Made by a program: the position numbers and the translations under genes. From UBA7672 sp030824255 (GTDB taxonomy: Bacteria; Pseudomonadota; Alphaproteobacteria; Caulobacterales; Hyphomonadaceae), in assembly GCA_942493305.1 (NCBI GenBank), contig OW818686.1:2542001-2606000 (forward strand): 64,000 nucleotides of DNA. Reading direction: 5' to 3'. Positions within the stretch are counted from its first letter, which is position 1. Each line of letters opens with the position of its first letter. The notes beneath the pieces were generated by a model. It did no database searches. It was not told where the DNA came from and saw only the letters and a list, made by a program, of their open reading frames with translations. Below, piece by piece: positions 41,549-50,507 of this stretch.

Positions 41549-41962
41549 ATGACCAATCACGGGAAGTTCTTGTTCGCCGCTGCGGCAGCTGCCCTGCTTG
41601 CAGGCTGCGCATCGCAAGCCGCCGAAACCGCTGACGCCAAGCCGGATCCGCGTCAGGGTGAGGAAGTGAACAACATCTGTTTCTCGCAACAGATCCGCAA
41701 CTGGCGCGAGAATGACAACCGCTCGATCATTGTCGAAGTCGGCACGCGCGACGAATACAAGCTCGATCTGATGGGGACATGCCAGCCGCAGGACGCTTTC
41801 ATGTCGGTTGGCCTCGTCTCCCGCATCGGCGGCGGCTCCTGCCTGGAGCGCGGCGACAAGCTGGTGACGGATTCGCGCTACAGCGACGGCTCGTGCTCGA
41901 TCCGCCGGATCTACAAATGGAACAAGGACGCGGCAATGGAACAGCCGCCTGCTGCGTCATAG
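41549..41962 (+). CDS. Small lipoprotein, DUF6491-like
   Basis: A 137-aa lipoprotein (AAAAAALLAGC). The mature core is NNICFSQQIRNWRENDNRSIIVE, then YKLDLMGTC and a Cys-rich end (GSCLERGDKLVTDSRYSDGSCSI), consistent with the DUF6491-type proteins that I recall from sphingomonads and Caulobacterales, though this is by eye. AGGGA sits eight bases before ATG 41549. Followed by a clear intrinsic terminator. Function unknown. Confidence 0.72.
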   Translation: MTNHGKFLFAAAAAALLAGCASQAAETADAKPDPRQGEEVNNICFSQQIRNWRENDNRSIIVEVGTRDEYKLDLMGTCQPQDAFMSVGLVSRIGGGSCLERGDKLVTDSRYSDGSCSIRRIYKWNKDAAMEQPPAAS

Positions 41963-42003
41963 GGCGATCGTCACTCGCTTCTCCTCCGACGTGACGAAAC
42001 GAG

Positions 42004-42038
42004 AGGCCCGGGAAGCAGCACTGCTTCCCGGGCCTTTT
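42004..42038 (+). terminator. Rho-independent terminator
   Basis: AGGCCCGGGAAGCA (42004-42017) pairs with its complement ending at 42035 around a two- to four-base loop, giving 13-14 GC-rich pairs, then TTTT. It lies 42 bases after the 41549 lipoprotein stop. On the minus strand it could also serve the PRC-barrel gene ending at 42145, as a bidirectional stop. Confidence 0.85.
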
Positions 42039-42144
42039 GCGTCTGGGTCAGAGAAGAATGGGCCGGGCAGGCTGCACGACTACCCGGCCCTCCGAATAGC
42101 AGCCAAGTTGGACCCAAGGGCTGCATCCGGTTTCGGATCAAGCC

Positions 42145-42510
42145 CTACTGCCAGTAGCGGGGGGCCTTGTAGTAATCGTAGACCTCGTCGCGCATCGTGC
42201 TTCCGTCGCTGCGGGTCAGTTGGTCGATCTCGTCGGCCGGCGCAGCTTCAAGCTGCTGCTTGGTGACGTTCACGACATAGCCTTCGTGCTGCTTCTGATA
42301 GTCCAGCGTGGACCACGGAAGCGGATGGAACTTCTCGTTCATGCCGAGGAAGCCCCCGAAGCCGACGACGGCGAACATGATGTTGTTCGATTGCTTGTCG
42401 AGCACGACGTCTTCCACCTTGCCGATTTTTTCGCCGGAGGTGTTGTAGACGCTCGTGCCGATGACCTTGGAAGCGCGAATGGCGCTGGTGTGACCGGTCG
42501 ATGTGGACAT
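42145..42510 (-). CDS. PRC-barrel domain protein
   Basis: A 121-aa protein with an early PRC-barrel core ASKVIGTSVYNTSGEKIGKVEDVVLD, then VVGFGGFLGMNEKFHPLPWSTL and a C-terminal tail ending KAPRYWQ. PRC-barrels of this sort occur as soluble, small proteins linked to RNA, photosynthetic or stress functions; the role is unknown. AAGGAG six bases before ATG 42510. Its start diverges from the EPS cluster's first gene. Confidence 0.85.
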   Translation of the reverse strand: MSTSTGHTSAIRASKVIGTSVYNTSGEKIGKVEDVVLDKQSNNIMFAVVGFGGFLGMNEKFHPLPWSTLDYQKQHEGYVVNVTKQQLEAAPADEIDQLTRSDGSTMRDEVYDYYKAPRYWQ

Positions 42511-42704
42511 GGATTCTCCTTTTATATTTGCTGCGGGTGTCCAACGTCGCAACCGCCCGGGAGTTGCCTGGAAATCACAGGCTTTCACCGGTTGCAGGAA
42601 TCCATGCGGCAATTGCTGCAACGGTTTCGCACGCGAATTAACGTATGCTGGGCCATGGTGAACGGCGCGATGACGATGGCGCACCCCTTGCAGTTTGGGC
42701 GGTA

Positions 42705-43631
42705 ATGGAAATGGAACTCGGCATTTCGGGTGCACAGCGGAGGGTAGACGTCTGTGTCTGCACCTTCCGTCGCCCGTCCGTGGTTGATCTCCTGGCGTCG
42801 CTGGCCCAGCAGCAGCTGCCTGCAACCCTCGCCATGCGTGTGATTGTCGCCGACAATGACGAGACGCCCTCCGCGCGTGAAACGGTCCACCGCGCCTTCG
42901 CTGACTTCCGCATCGACGGCGTTTACCTCCATGCGCCTGCCCGGAACATTTCGATCGCGCGCAATGCCTGCCTCGACGCGGCCACCGCGCCACTCATTGC
43001 CTTCATCGACGATGACGAAGTCGCGCGCGCTGACTGGCTCGCCTGCCTGATCGCCGAACGCGACGCCAGCGAGGCCGACATCGTGTTCGGCAAGGTAAAT
43101 GCCGCCTACGCCGAAGATTCCCCCGGCTGGATGCGCCGTGCGGATCTTCATTCCACGCCCGCGCCCTTCAGGGGCGGGGAGATCGATGGCGGCTATACCT
43201 GCAATGTCCTGATGCGCCGCGAGACAGTGGCCGATTTGCGCTTCGATCCCGCATTCGGTCGCACGGGCGGGGAGGACACCACCTTCTTCTCGGTCCTCAA
43301 GCGCAAGGGCGCAAAGCTCGGCTACACCGCCAGGGCCATCGTCACCGAGCCTGTCACGCCGACGCGCTCCAGTCTCAAATGGTTGACGACGCGGGCCTAT
43401 CGCTCTGGCCAGACCTACGGACTGGTGCGGTTGCGGGATGGAGACTCCCGCCTGAAAGTGGTGGCGTCATCGCTGGTGAAAATGGTCTGGTGCCATGCGG
43501 CTACGGCGCTGACACTTTGGTCGCCCGCGAAATGGCGCAAAAACGCCGTGCGTGCGAGCCTTCATGCGGGCGTGATGGGCGCTGCGATCGGACGCGCGCC
43601 GGTTGAGCTTTATGGAGCGGTCAATGGCTGA
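42705..43631 (+). CDS. ExoM-like family 2 glycosyltransferase
   Basis: A 308-aa cytosolic GT-A enzyme: VDVCVCTFRRPSVVDLL at the start, RVIVADNDETPSARE, the FIDDDEVARADWL metal segment, and MRRETVADLRFDPAFGRTGGED acceptor region. The opening VCTFRRP matches ExoM of succinoglycan synthesis (beta-1,4-glucosyltransferase), role by homology. ATG 42705 or 42711. The last eight bases overlap the next gene. First gene of the EPS cluster. Confidence 0.83.
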   Translation: MEMELGISGAQRRVDVCVCTFRRPSVVDLLASLAQQQLPATLAMRVIVADNDETPSARETVHRAFADFRIDGVYLHAPARNISIARNACLDAATAPLIAFIDDDEVARADWLACLIAERDASEADIVFGKVNAAYAEDSPGWMRRADLHSTPAPFRGGEIDGGYTCNVLMRRETVADLRFDPAFGRTGGEDTTFFSVLKRKGAKLGYTARAIVTEPVTPTRSSLKWLTTRAYRSGQTYGLVRLRDGDSRLKVVASSLVKMVWCHAATALTLWSPAKWRKNAVRASLHAGVMGAAIGRAPVELYGAVNG

Positions 43632-44409
43632 CCTTCCCGGCAACGACCCCCGCAAGATGCTGGCGGCGAGCAAGGCCGAACAGCCACCACCCAAACCTGC
43701 CGCCCCCAGGCGCCCGCCTGCCGCAACCAAACCCGCTCCTGTCGTGGACGCGGAACCCATTCCGCCCAGCCGCCTGCGCGAGCTGGCTCCGTGGGCCTCC
43801 CTGCTGGTGATCGGCGTCATGGGCGCGGCTGCGTCGGCGTTCGTGTTCCTGCAGGAAGCCACAACGCTCGCCCACGGCGCAACAAACCCTGCGCGCATTC
43901 AGGACGAATGGGTCCAGTCCGACTGGCCCGACTTCCTCGAAGTCACCGCAGAGCAAAGCCTCCGCACGTCCCCGGCAGACGAGGGCGCCGCCTATCTCGC
44001 GGCGAAGAAAGCCGTCGCGCTCGATCCGTCCCGCGCGTCCGCCTGGGCGGTGCTCGCCTATGTCGAGGCGCGCCAGGCCGGCGGGATTAACCAGCCCGCG
44101 CTGGATGCGCTCGGCCGCTCCATGGCCGCTTGTCCGTTGTGCGATCAGGCGCTGATCCGCTGGCGCTTCAATTTCGTGCTCAGCAACTGGAACCAGATCC
44201 CGGACGACATGCGCCGCAAGGCTTTCGAACAGGCGGATATTCTCCGCTGGGTCGGCCAGAACGCCGAGTTTCTGGCGGAAATGCGCTACAAGGCAGGCCT
44301 CGTCGGGATCCCCTTCGACGCTTATCGTACAGCCGTCGATACGCCCGCCCGCAGCTGGGATATCAGCCCCGCGGCGCAACTTCGCGGCTCGCTGAACACG
44401 CCGGGTTAA
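43624..44409 (+). CDS. Membrane-anchored TPR-like protein in EPS cluster
   Basis: A 261-aa protein with a Pro/Ala-rich N-terminus (AEQPPPKPAAPRRPPAATKP), one membrane helix (ELAPWASLLVIGVMGAAASAFVFL), and a periplasmic helical region with a TPR-like repeat (YLAAKKAVALDPSRASAWAVLAYVEAR) and a two-cysteine pair (AACPLCDQAL). Overlaps the ExoM-like gene by eight bases, GGAG six bases before its ATG. May be a scaffold for the assembly machine; no family name. Confidence 0.7.
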   Translation: MADLPGNDPRKMLAASKAEQPPPKPAAPRRPPAATKPAPVVDAEPIPPSRLRELAPWASLLVIGVMGAAASAFVFLQEATTLAHGATNPARIQDEWVQSDWPDFLEVTAEQSLRTSPADEGAAYLAAKKAVALDPSRASAWAVLAYVEARQAGGINQPALDALGRSMAACPLCDQALIRWRFNFVLSNWNQIPDDMRRKAFEQADILRWVGQNAEFLAEMRYKAGLVGIPFDAYRTAVDTPARSWDISPAAQLRGSLNTPG

Positions 44410-44439
44410 CGCAAGGCAGGGTTCTTGCTGGGTACGCCC

Positions 44440-45480
44440 ATGGACAGCACCCTGATGCTCAACCGCCCGATCACCGAAGCCGAGGTCCCCGGCTCACAAC
44501 CGCGCGCCGCCACTGGCCGCGATGTGGTCGTCGTCATCCCCACGCTCAACGAAGTCGCGCACGTTGAAACCTGCGTCCGCTCCCTGTTGAAGGGCGACGA
44601 ACGCCTGCGCGACATAGAGCTGATCGTGGCTGACGGCGGCAGTCGCGACGGGACGCAGGCGATCGTGCAGCACCTGTGCGGTGAGTTCCCGAACCTGCGC
44701 CTGGTCGACAATCCGCAACGCCTGCAATCTGCAGCGGTTAACCTCGCCGCGCGCGGGGCTGGCATCGGCCGCCATATCCTCGTCCGTTGCGACGCCCATG
44801 CGATTTACCCGGCCAACTACGTCATGAGCGTCGCGGACTCGCTGGCCCGCCGCAACGTCGCCTCCGTCGTCGTGCCGATGGATGCCGAAGGCGAAAGCTG
44901 CTTCCAGAAAGCCAATGCCTGGATCGTGGATACACCGCTCGGCTCTGGCGGGTCGGCACATCGCGGCGGCCGCAAATCCGGCTTTGTCGACCATGGCCAT
45001 CACGCGGCTTTCGAGCTGAAGACCTTCCTGCATCTCGGCGGTTACGACGAAACCTTTTCGCACAACGAGGATGCCGAATACGACACGCGCCTGCGCAAGG
45101 CGGGCGGCCGCATCTTCATGGACGCCGATATCCGCCTGACCTACCTGCCGCGCGCTTCCATGGGCGCGCTCGCCCGCCAGTATTTCAACTACGGCAAGGG
45201 TCGCGCCCGCACGCTGATGAAGCACGGCGAAAGGCCACGTCCGCGCCAGATGATCCCGCCCATGACGTTGATCGCCTGCATCCTCGGCCTGTTGCTCACG
45301 CCGTTGACCCCGTGGGCGCTCATCCTGCCGGGCGGCTATCTTGCAGCCCTCGCTGCCGCCTCTGTCGCTGTCGCCGTGAAAAAGCGCTCGATCTGCGGCC
45401 TCTTTGCAGGCCCGGCATCCGCGATCATGCACATGAGCTGGTCCGCAGGTTTGCTGCGCCAGCTTCTGCGCGGCCGCTAG
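44440..45480 (+). CDS. ExoA-like succinoglycan-type glycosyltransferase
   Basis: A 346-aa family 2 transferase: VVVIPTLNEVAHVETCVRSLL, DIELIVADGGSRDGT, VRCDAHAIYPANYVM, EDAEYDTRLRKAGGRIFMDADI and two C-terminal membrane helices. These match ExoA (beta-1,3-glucosyltransferase of succinoglycan). ATG 44440 is used; an in-frame TTG at 44425 is possible. 30 bases after the previous gene, so one operon of three. Confidence 0.85.
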   Translation: MDSTLMLNRPITEAEVPGSQPRAATGRDVVVVIPTLNEVAHVETCVRSLLKGDERLRDIELIVADGGSRDGTQAIVQHLCGEFPNLRLVDNPQRLQSAAVNLAARGAGIGRHILVRCDAHAIYPANYVMSVADSLARRNVASVVVPMDAEGESCFQKANAWIVDTPLGSGGSAHRGGRKSGFVDHGHHAAFELKTFLHLGGYDETFSHNEDAEYDTRLRKAGGRIFMDADIRLTYLPRASMGALARQYFNYGKGRARTLMKHGERPRPRQMIPPMTLIACILGLLLTPLTPWALILPGGYLAALAAASVAVAVKKRSICGLFAGPASAIMHMSWSAGLLRQLLRGR

Positions 45481-45600
45481 AGCCGGATCGTCTGAGGTGG
45501 TATCACCAACGGCGTTCCACCGAAGGCGTGAATCCGTCTCTCAAGGGAAAATCTGAAGCGCCGCCACGGCTGCGCCGTTTCCACCAGGGTTGATCGCGCT

Positions 45601-46953
45601 TTAGGCCTTCGCCTCTTTCTTCTTCGCCGGCGCCAGCCCGCACGCTGCCCCCACCAGCAGCGCATAAAGCCACGCCACCGACGGCGCGTTCAGCGACGAA
45701 TCCGTAATCCCGTGCAGCAACAGCAGGCCGCTCGCCGCCAGCGCCATGTGCGGAAACGTCCGCGAGCCTTTGCGCAATACGACAGCCTGCAGGATACGCA
45801 GGTGCGTCGCGGCGATCGTCGCCAGCAGCAGCGCAAGGCCCAGCAGGCCCGTCTCCACTGTCCAGGCAAGGAATACGTTGTGCGCGCCGCCCGGCGCCAG
45901 CATCACCTTGGCGTTCTCCAGCGTCTGGTACTTCGCCCCTTCCGCCGCCAGCGAGCCCAAGCCGTGGCCCACATACGGGCTCTCCATCCAGGAGGCCGTA
46001 TAAGCCTCGATGCGTTGCAGGAAGGGCGGCGTCTCCGACAACCCCAGCCCCGGCGCGATAGTCTCATCCACCGCCCAGCCCGTCGCCACGCCCGCAATCG
46101 CCAGCCCCAGCGCAATCACCGGCGCAACGATCACGCCCGCGCGCAACAGCAGGCCATAGCGTGCGCGCCCGATGATCGGCAGCAGGTCCCACCACGCATG
46201 CAGCAGCAGCACCGCAGCCACAAACAGCAGGCCAGGAATTGATCCCAGCAATATGAGGCAGGTGAGGGACGCCACCAGCAGCAGCAACCCGCCAACACCC
46301 TCGCGCAGCAGCTGGTCAATCACCTGCGGAATGGCCAACGCTTCCGCATCCGATTGTTTCAGCACGCGCAGCACGCGCCCAAGCCCGACAATCGCCATCA
46401 GGCCGAACACCACCGCGCCATTCGCCGGGGTCTCGAACGCATCGCTCAGGCTCGGCGTCGGATCGCCTCGCGTCGTGGACACGAACGCGAAGAACATCCA
46501 TGCGCACCACGCAATCGAACTCCAGATCAGCGCTGTCCACGCGGCATCCAGAACGGCGCGGCGCTGGGCGGCGATACGGCCCACGATCCACATCGCGCCG
46601 GCAGCGAAGATTGTCGCCAGCTGCGGACCCGCGCGATGTAGCGGCCCTGCAACGCCTGTTGCTGCGACCAGCACGAGAACCGCGGCGCCGATCAGCATCC
46701 CGGCCGAAACAGCCGCCGGTCCTGCAACAGCCAGCGACAGCACGGCCATCACGATGATCGCCGCTGAAATGGGAAGCGAGGCTGTCGGCGTCACCGCGCC
46801 AAACGCCAGGTTCGCGAGCGCGATCAGCAGAACCGCCGCAACCGGAGGCAAAACTTCCCGCAGCCGCAGACGTTCGAAATCGTCATAGCCGCCGCGCGAA
46901 GCGCCCCATCCGGCGCCGGACTGTCTGGAAATGCCGCGTGTGCCTCGCATCAT
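45601..46953 (-). CDS. O-antigen ligase/Wzy-like polysaccharide polymerase (ExoQ-like)
   Basis: A 450-aa polytopic membrane protein (ten or more helices). The large periplasmic loop ends GGAHNVFLAWTVETGLLGLALLL, the His-and-Glu segment of the O-antigen ligase/Wzy family. In succinoglycan clusters this is ExoQ. Start at 46953 or 46950. Transcribed opposite to the ExoM/ExoA genes and same strand as the next GT gene. Confidence 0.8.
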   Translation of the reverse strand: MMRGTRGISRQSGAGWGASRGGYDDFERLRLREVLPPVAAVLLIALANLAFGAVTPTASLPISAAIIVMAVLSLAVAGPAAVSAGMLIGAAVLVLVAATGVAGPLHRAGPQLATIFAAGAMWIVGRIAAQRRAVLDAAWTALIWSSIAWCAWMFFAFVSTTRGDPTPSLSDAFETPANGAVVFGLMAIVGLGRVLRVLKQSDAEALAIPQVIDQLLREGVGGLLLLVASLTCLILLGSIPGLLFVAAVLLLHAWWDLLPIIGRARYGLLLRAGVIVAPVIALGLAIAGVATGWAVDETIAPGLGLSETPPFLQRIEAYTASWMESPYVGHGLGSLAAEGAKYQTLENAKVMLAPGGAHNVFLAWTVETGLLGLALLLATIAATHLRILQAVVLRKGSRTFPHMALAASGLLLLHGITDSSLNAPSVAWLYALLVGAACGLAPAKKKEAKA

Positions 46954-47042
46954 CCGCCTGATCTATGCCTGCGCGTTTCTACGCCGGGAATTCCACGCAA
47001 TTAGAAGGCCAATCTGCACCCGTAAATGCAGGTCTGTTGTGA

Positions 47043-48233
47043 TTATTCCGCAGCATTGCGACTTGTGCTTGTCCCGGAATGATCCACGCCCTGCGGCTGG
47101 CTGCTGTTGTCGCCGCCGAGCGCTCCCTCAATCAACCTCGCCAGGTCGCCGCGCTGTGCAACGAATGTCTCCGCTGGCAGGTCCAGCAACCGCGCCCGCT
47201 TCGGCGCGATCAGCTCGCGCCTCGCGACCAGCTCCGCGAGCAGCTGCGGCAGCGTCGTCTCCAGCGGCTCGGGAAGGGTGAAGCCCGCATCCCGCGTCGT
47301 GATCCAGTTGGCCGTTTCCGTGCCTGCGGGCGCGACGGAGGGTACGCCGTAATAGCCTCCCTCATAGATCCGGTTGGGCAGCAGCCACACCGAATTGTAG
47401 CCCGCTTCCATGAAATCCCCGGCCCAGACGACATCGAGCCCCGCATAGATCTGCGACAGATCTTCCGGCGAACGATAACGGCCATGGAAGGTGAGGTTTG
47501 GCAGGCCCTGCACACGTGCATGGAAGTCCGGGATTTCGGTCAGGGCAGGGATGCCGTGCAGGTCGATCCGCACCTGCGAACCAAACTGCTTTGCCATCTC
47601 GATCAGCAGGCCAAGGCTGCGCTCGCAGCGGAGCACGCCCACCCACCCAATGCGCAACGGTCCTTCCGGCGCTGTCGCAGGCGCAGGGCGGGGGCCGTAA
47701 TGTGCGCCGGCCGCCAGCCTGTTCTCGATCAGCACCGGCCTGTAGCGCCCGCGATGGCGCGGCTCGAAATAGTTACGAAGAAAGCCCGGCGAGGAAACCA
47801 CCAGCCGCCGCGTGCGGCCGAGCAGGGCGCCTTCGATGCGACGGAAAACAAACCCGATCGGGTCCCTGCGCGTCAGGATGCGGTGAACGTCCAGGGCCTC
47901 ATAGATTACCGGCGTCTTCAGCTTTGCCTTGCGCTTGGCGAGGAAAGCGGTCGCCAGCATGTCGAGATTGCGGGCATAGATGACATCCGCTGATGCCAGC
48001 AGGTCGCGGTTTTCAACCGCAAGGCGAGCGCCCCGGAAGACGGATTTGATGCGCTGCAGGTAGGCGCCGTCATATGTTCGCCCCAGATCGATGTTCTGCC
48101 AGTCGATCGAAACATCCTCCTGGCGGCGCATGGTAAATCCCACAACATCAAGCCCATCGTCGCGGAATCCCTGCACGCGGCGGCGCACGGCGGCGTCCGC
48201 TGCGTCATGGGCGAAGAAGGCAATGCGGGTCAT
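47043..48233 (-). CDS. ExoL-like glycosyltransferase
   Basis: A 396-aa GT-B-type enzyme: MTRIAFFAHDAADAAVRRRV at the start, YARNLDMLATAFLAKRK, EALDVHRILTR, RIGWVGVLRCERSLGLLIEMA and a C-terminal region with ETANWITTRDAGFTLPEPL. The opening matches ExoL of succinoglycan synthesis. ATG 48233 is preferred over TTG 48251. Together with ExoA/ExoM/ExoY-like genes it gives four parts of a succinoglycan-like pathway. Confidence 0.83.
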   Translation of the reverse strand: MTRIAFFAHDAADAAVRRRVQGFRDDGLDVVGFTMRRQEDVSIDWQNIDLGRTYDGAYLQRIKSVFRGARLAVENRDLLASADVIYARNLDMLATAFLAKRKAKLKTPVIYEALDVHRILTRRDPIGFVFRRIEGALLGRTRRLVVSSPGFLRNYFEPRHRGRYRPVLIENRLAAGAHYGPRPAPATAPEGPLRIGWVGVLRCERSLGLLIEMAKQFGSQVRIDLHGIPALTEIPDFHARVQGLPNLTFHGRYRSPEDLSQIYAGLDVVWAGDFMEAGYNSVWLLPNRIYEGGYYGVPSVAPAGTETANWITTRDAGFTLPEPLETTLPQLLAELVARRELIAPKRARLLDLPAETFVAQRGDLARLIEGALGGDNSSQPQGVDHSGTSTSRNAAE

Positions 48234-48375
48234 GGACCGGTCCAGGTGCAAACGTCGCGCCTGAATGCAGCACGAAGACGTAAGACAAATGACCTACATC
48301 ATCTGTCTGGGAAGTTGGTTACTGTCAGATCTGGTTGGCTCGCCTGTTGCGTAAGGCCATACAACCGCTTTCCTC

Positions 48376-49353
48376 ATGGGGCAGTCTGCCCAGGAGTATG
48401 AGTTGAAGTTCCCGCTGGCGCGAATCCAGGAGACGCTGGCGCGCGTGGCCGTAGAGGCCCGTGGCGCGCTGGACTGGTGCGCCCGCGAAGCCAGGGGCCT
48501 CTGGGCCGTCACCAAGATGAATGCCGTTAACGCCAGGGCCCGCCTGACGGCAAAACTCCACCCCCCCCCCGCCACACCCCCGCCCCCCCCTCCCCCCCCC
48601 GCCAAAATCCCCGACGGCCGCCGGGTCTATGCTATCGGCGACATTCATGGTCGGGCGGACCTTCTTCGCAAGTTGCTCGACAGCATCCAGAAGGACGCGC
48701 TCGGCGGCTCCTATTCCGGCAAGCCGGTCCTGATTTTCCTCGGGGACTATGTTGACCGGGGCATGCAGTCGAAACAGGTGATCGACGTTCTGCTCAGCAA
48801 GGCAATGTCTCCATTCGAGACGCACTTTCTCAAGGGCAATCACGAATCCGCCATGCTCGATTTCCTATTAGACCCAAGCGTTGGGCCGCGCTGGGCGGAG
48901 TATGGCGGGGCTGAGACGTTGGCCTCTTACGGCGTTCGCCCACCGCGCTCCCGCACCTCGGTGGACGACTGGGCGGCGGCGTCCGAGGAGCTGAAACGCG
49001 TTTTGCCACGGGAACATCTGCATTTTCTGCGGAACCTGGAGCTCTCGCTCCGCATCGGCGATTACCTGTTTGTTCACGCTGGCCTCCGTCCAGGCGTGGA
49101 GATCGAGCGCCAGAGCGAGCGTGATCTTCTCTGGATCCGTGATGAGTTCCTGAACGACTCCCGGCCCTTTGACGTCGTGGTCGTGCACGGACACACGCCG
49201 ACGCCGCGCCCGCATCGCGACTACCGTCGTATAGGGCTGGATACTGGGGCGTACTTGAGTGGAAAGCTCACCGCGGCCCGATTTGAGCATGAGAGCGTGA
49301 ACTTTCTTTCGACCACCGCTGCGGCGAAGGCCGTTCCGGTCGTGCATAGTTAA
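48376..49353 (+). CDS. PPP-family Ser/Thr metallophosphatase with proline-rich N-terminus
   Basis: A 325-aa protein with a 76-residue N-terminal extension holding a Pro run (residues 63-75) and then a calcineurin-like phosphatase domain: YAIGDIHGRADLL (88-), LGDYVDRGMQSKQV, LKGNHESAM, VHAGLRPG and VVHGHTPTPRP are the metal-binding set of PPP phosphatases. It lies directly before the Wza-like gene and is on that strand, so it may act on the kinase Wzc or a partner; no data. GTG/ATG 48376 chosen, ATG with no strong site. Confidence 0.85.
   Translation: MGQSAQEYELKFPLARIQETLARVAVEARGALDWCAREARGLWAVTKMNAVNARARLTAKLHPPPATPPPPPPPPAKIPDGRRVYAIGDIHGRADLLRKLLDSIQKDALGGSYSGKPVLIFLGDYVDRGMQSKQVIDVLLSKAMSPFETHFLKGNHESAMLDFLLDPSVGPRWAEYGGAETLASYGVRPPRSRTSVDDWAAASEELKRVLPREHLHFLRNLELSLRIGDYLFVHAGLRPGVEIERQSERDLLWIRDEFLNDSRPFDVVVVHGHTPTPRPHRDYRRIGLDTGAYLSGKLTAARFEHESVNFLSTTAAAKAVPVVHS
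48561..48600 (+). repeat. Poly-C tracts inside the phosphatase gene
   Basis: Runs of C: 10 (48561-48570), 5 (about 48577-48581), 8 (48583-48590) and 9 (48592-48600), broken by G/A/T. They code for the proline run. Homopolymer runs of this length are prone to slipped-strand changes, so on/off switching of the gene is possible, and sequencing errors should be kept in mind. Confidence 0.8.
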
Positions 49354-49366
49354 CGAAAGCCAGGGG

Positions 49367-49945
49367 ATGAAGCCGATGATGAAGGCCGTCGCAGCAATCA
49401 TGAGCCTTGGGCTGGCAATGCTGGCCGCCTGTAGCTCGGGGCCAGTCATGGGCGCGCCGCAGGACGCCGCCACAACCGCCGGCATGGCGAGCTATCGCCT
49501 CGGCGCGGGCGACGAAATCAAGATCACTGTCTATGACGAACCTGACCTCTCGGGCAGCTTCGTCGTCGATGGCGAAGGCCGCATTGCGATGTCGCTGATC
49601 GGGCAGGTCCAAGTCGGCGGGCAGACGCTCGACGAGACGGTCAACAATCTCGAGATTCGCCTGAAGGACGGTTTCCTGCGTGACCCACAGGTGACGGCCG
49701 AAATGGTTAAAGGTCGCCCCTATTACATTCTCGGCGAGATCAACAAGCCCGGCGAGTATCCGTTTGTGTCGGGCCTGACAGTCATGAACGCCATCGCGAG
49801 CGCTGGTGACTTCACCTACCGCGCCGACCGCAACCGCATCCTCATCAAGCGCAAGGACAGCCCGAACGAGGAAGAAGTCACGCTTACTCCCACGACGCCG
49901 GTGCAGCCGGGCGACACGATCCGCGTGCGTGAGCGCTTCTTCTGA
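49367..49945 (+). CDS. Wza/ExoF-type polysaccharide export lipoprotein
   Basis: A 192-aa lipoprotein (LAMLAAC lipobox). Poly_export domain: YRLGAGDEIKITVYDEPDLS, GEGRIAMSLIGQVQVGG and then an SLBB part (YYILGEINKPGEYPFVSGLTVMNAIASAGDF). Shorter than Wza (about 380 aa), so it lacks the outer-membrane helix and may pair with the following beta-barrel. AGGGG precedes ATG 49367/49376. Begins an export operon with the next three genes. Confidence 0.88.
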   Translation: MKPMMKAVAAIMSLGLAMLAACSSGPVMGAPQDAATTAGMASYRLGAGDEIKITVYDEPDLSGSFVVDGEGRIAMSLIGQVQVGGQTLDETVNNLEIRLKDGFLRDPQVTAEMVKGRPYYILGEINKPGEYPFVSGLTVMNAIASAGDFTYRADRNRILIKRKDSPNEEEVTLTPTTPVQPGDTIRVRERFF

Positions 49946-49947
49946 GA

Positions 49948-50385
49948 GTGAGTAACTGGATGCGCTGCTTCAACGCGACGACACGGTCGGCCCTGCTGAC
50001 GTTTTGCATCATTCTCCCTGCAACGGCGCAGGAGCGCCCGCTGCGTGACCAGTTGCTGGCCGATGTCTCGTGTGCGGGCAGGGGGCAGGCCGAACAGATC
50101 CTCTTGAATGCTGGGCGTCTCGTCATCGAACCGATTATGGTAAATTCCGCGCTGACGCAGATCGGCGCCGACCCCGAGACTTGCAACGCCATCCAGGTTG
50201 CAGCGCTTGACGCATCCGCCGACCTCGCCCAGCGCGCCATCGACCAGCAGGCGGAAGTCGCTGCCGGCGCGCGCCAGCGGGTGAATGACGCCTTGCGGGC
50301 GGCGGACGCTCAAGCTGCCTCCGCCAGTTTCGAAGTGGGGCCGCCGCCGCGCAATCTTACACGCGGCGTGGGACGGGCAGACTGA
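49948..50385 (+). CDS. Exported helical protein of unknown function
   Basis: A 145-aa exported protein (signal RSALLTFCIILPATAQ). The mature part has two cysteines (DVSCAGRG, PETCNAI) and a long helical stretch (ALDASADLAQRAIDQQAEVAAGARQRVNDALRAADAQ), coiled-coil-like. Start GTG 49948 lies two bases after the Wza-like stop; ATG 49960 is an alternative. No family. Its place between Wza-like and beta-barrel genes suggests an export accessory. Confidence 0.65.
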   Translation: MSNWMRCFNATTRSALLTFCIILPATAQERPLRDQLLADVSCAGRGQAEQILLNAGRLVIEPIMVNSALTQIGADPETCNAIQVAALDASADLAQRAIDQQAEVAAGARQRVNDALRAADAQAASASFEVGPPPRNLTRGVGRAD

Positions 50386-50507
50386 ACCAGAACGATCCGG
50401 AGCGCCAAATAGCCTGAAAAACACGTGTCAGGCGAACTAGGCAGTCTCCGGCCCCGATCTTGCTACCTGTTCCGGGAATCCCGGCAGCCTTTCGAAGGTG
50501 AACCTTA

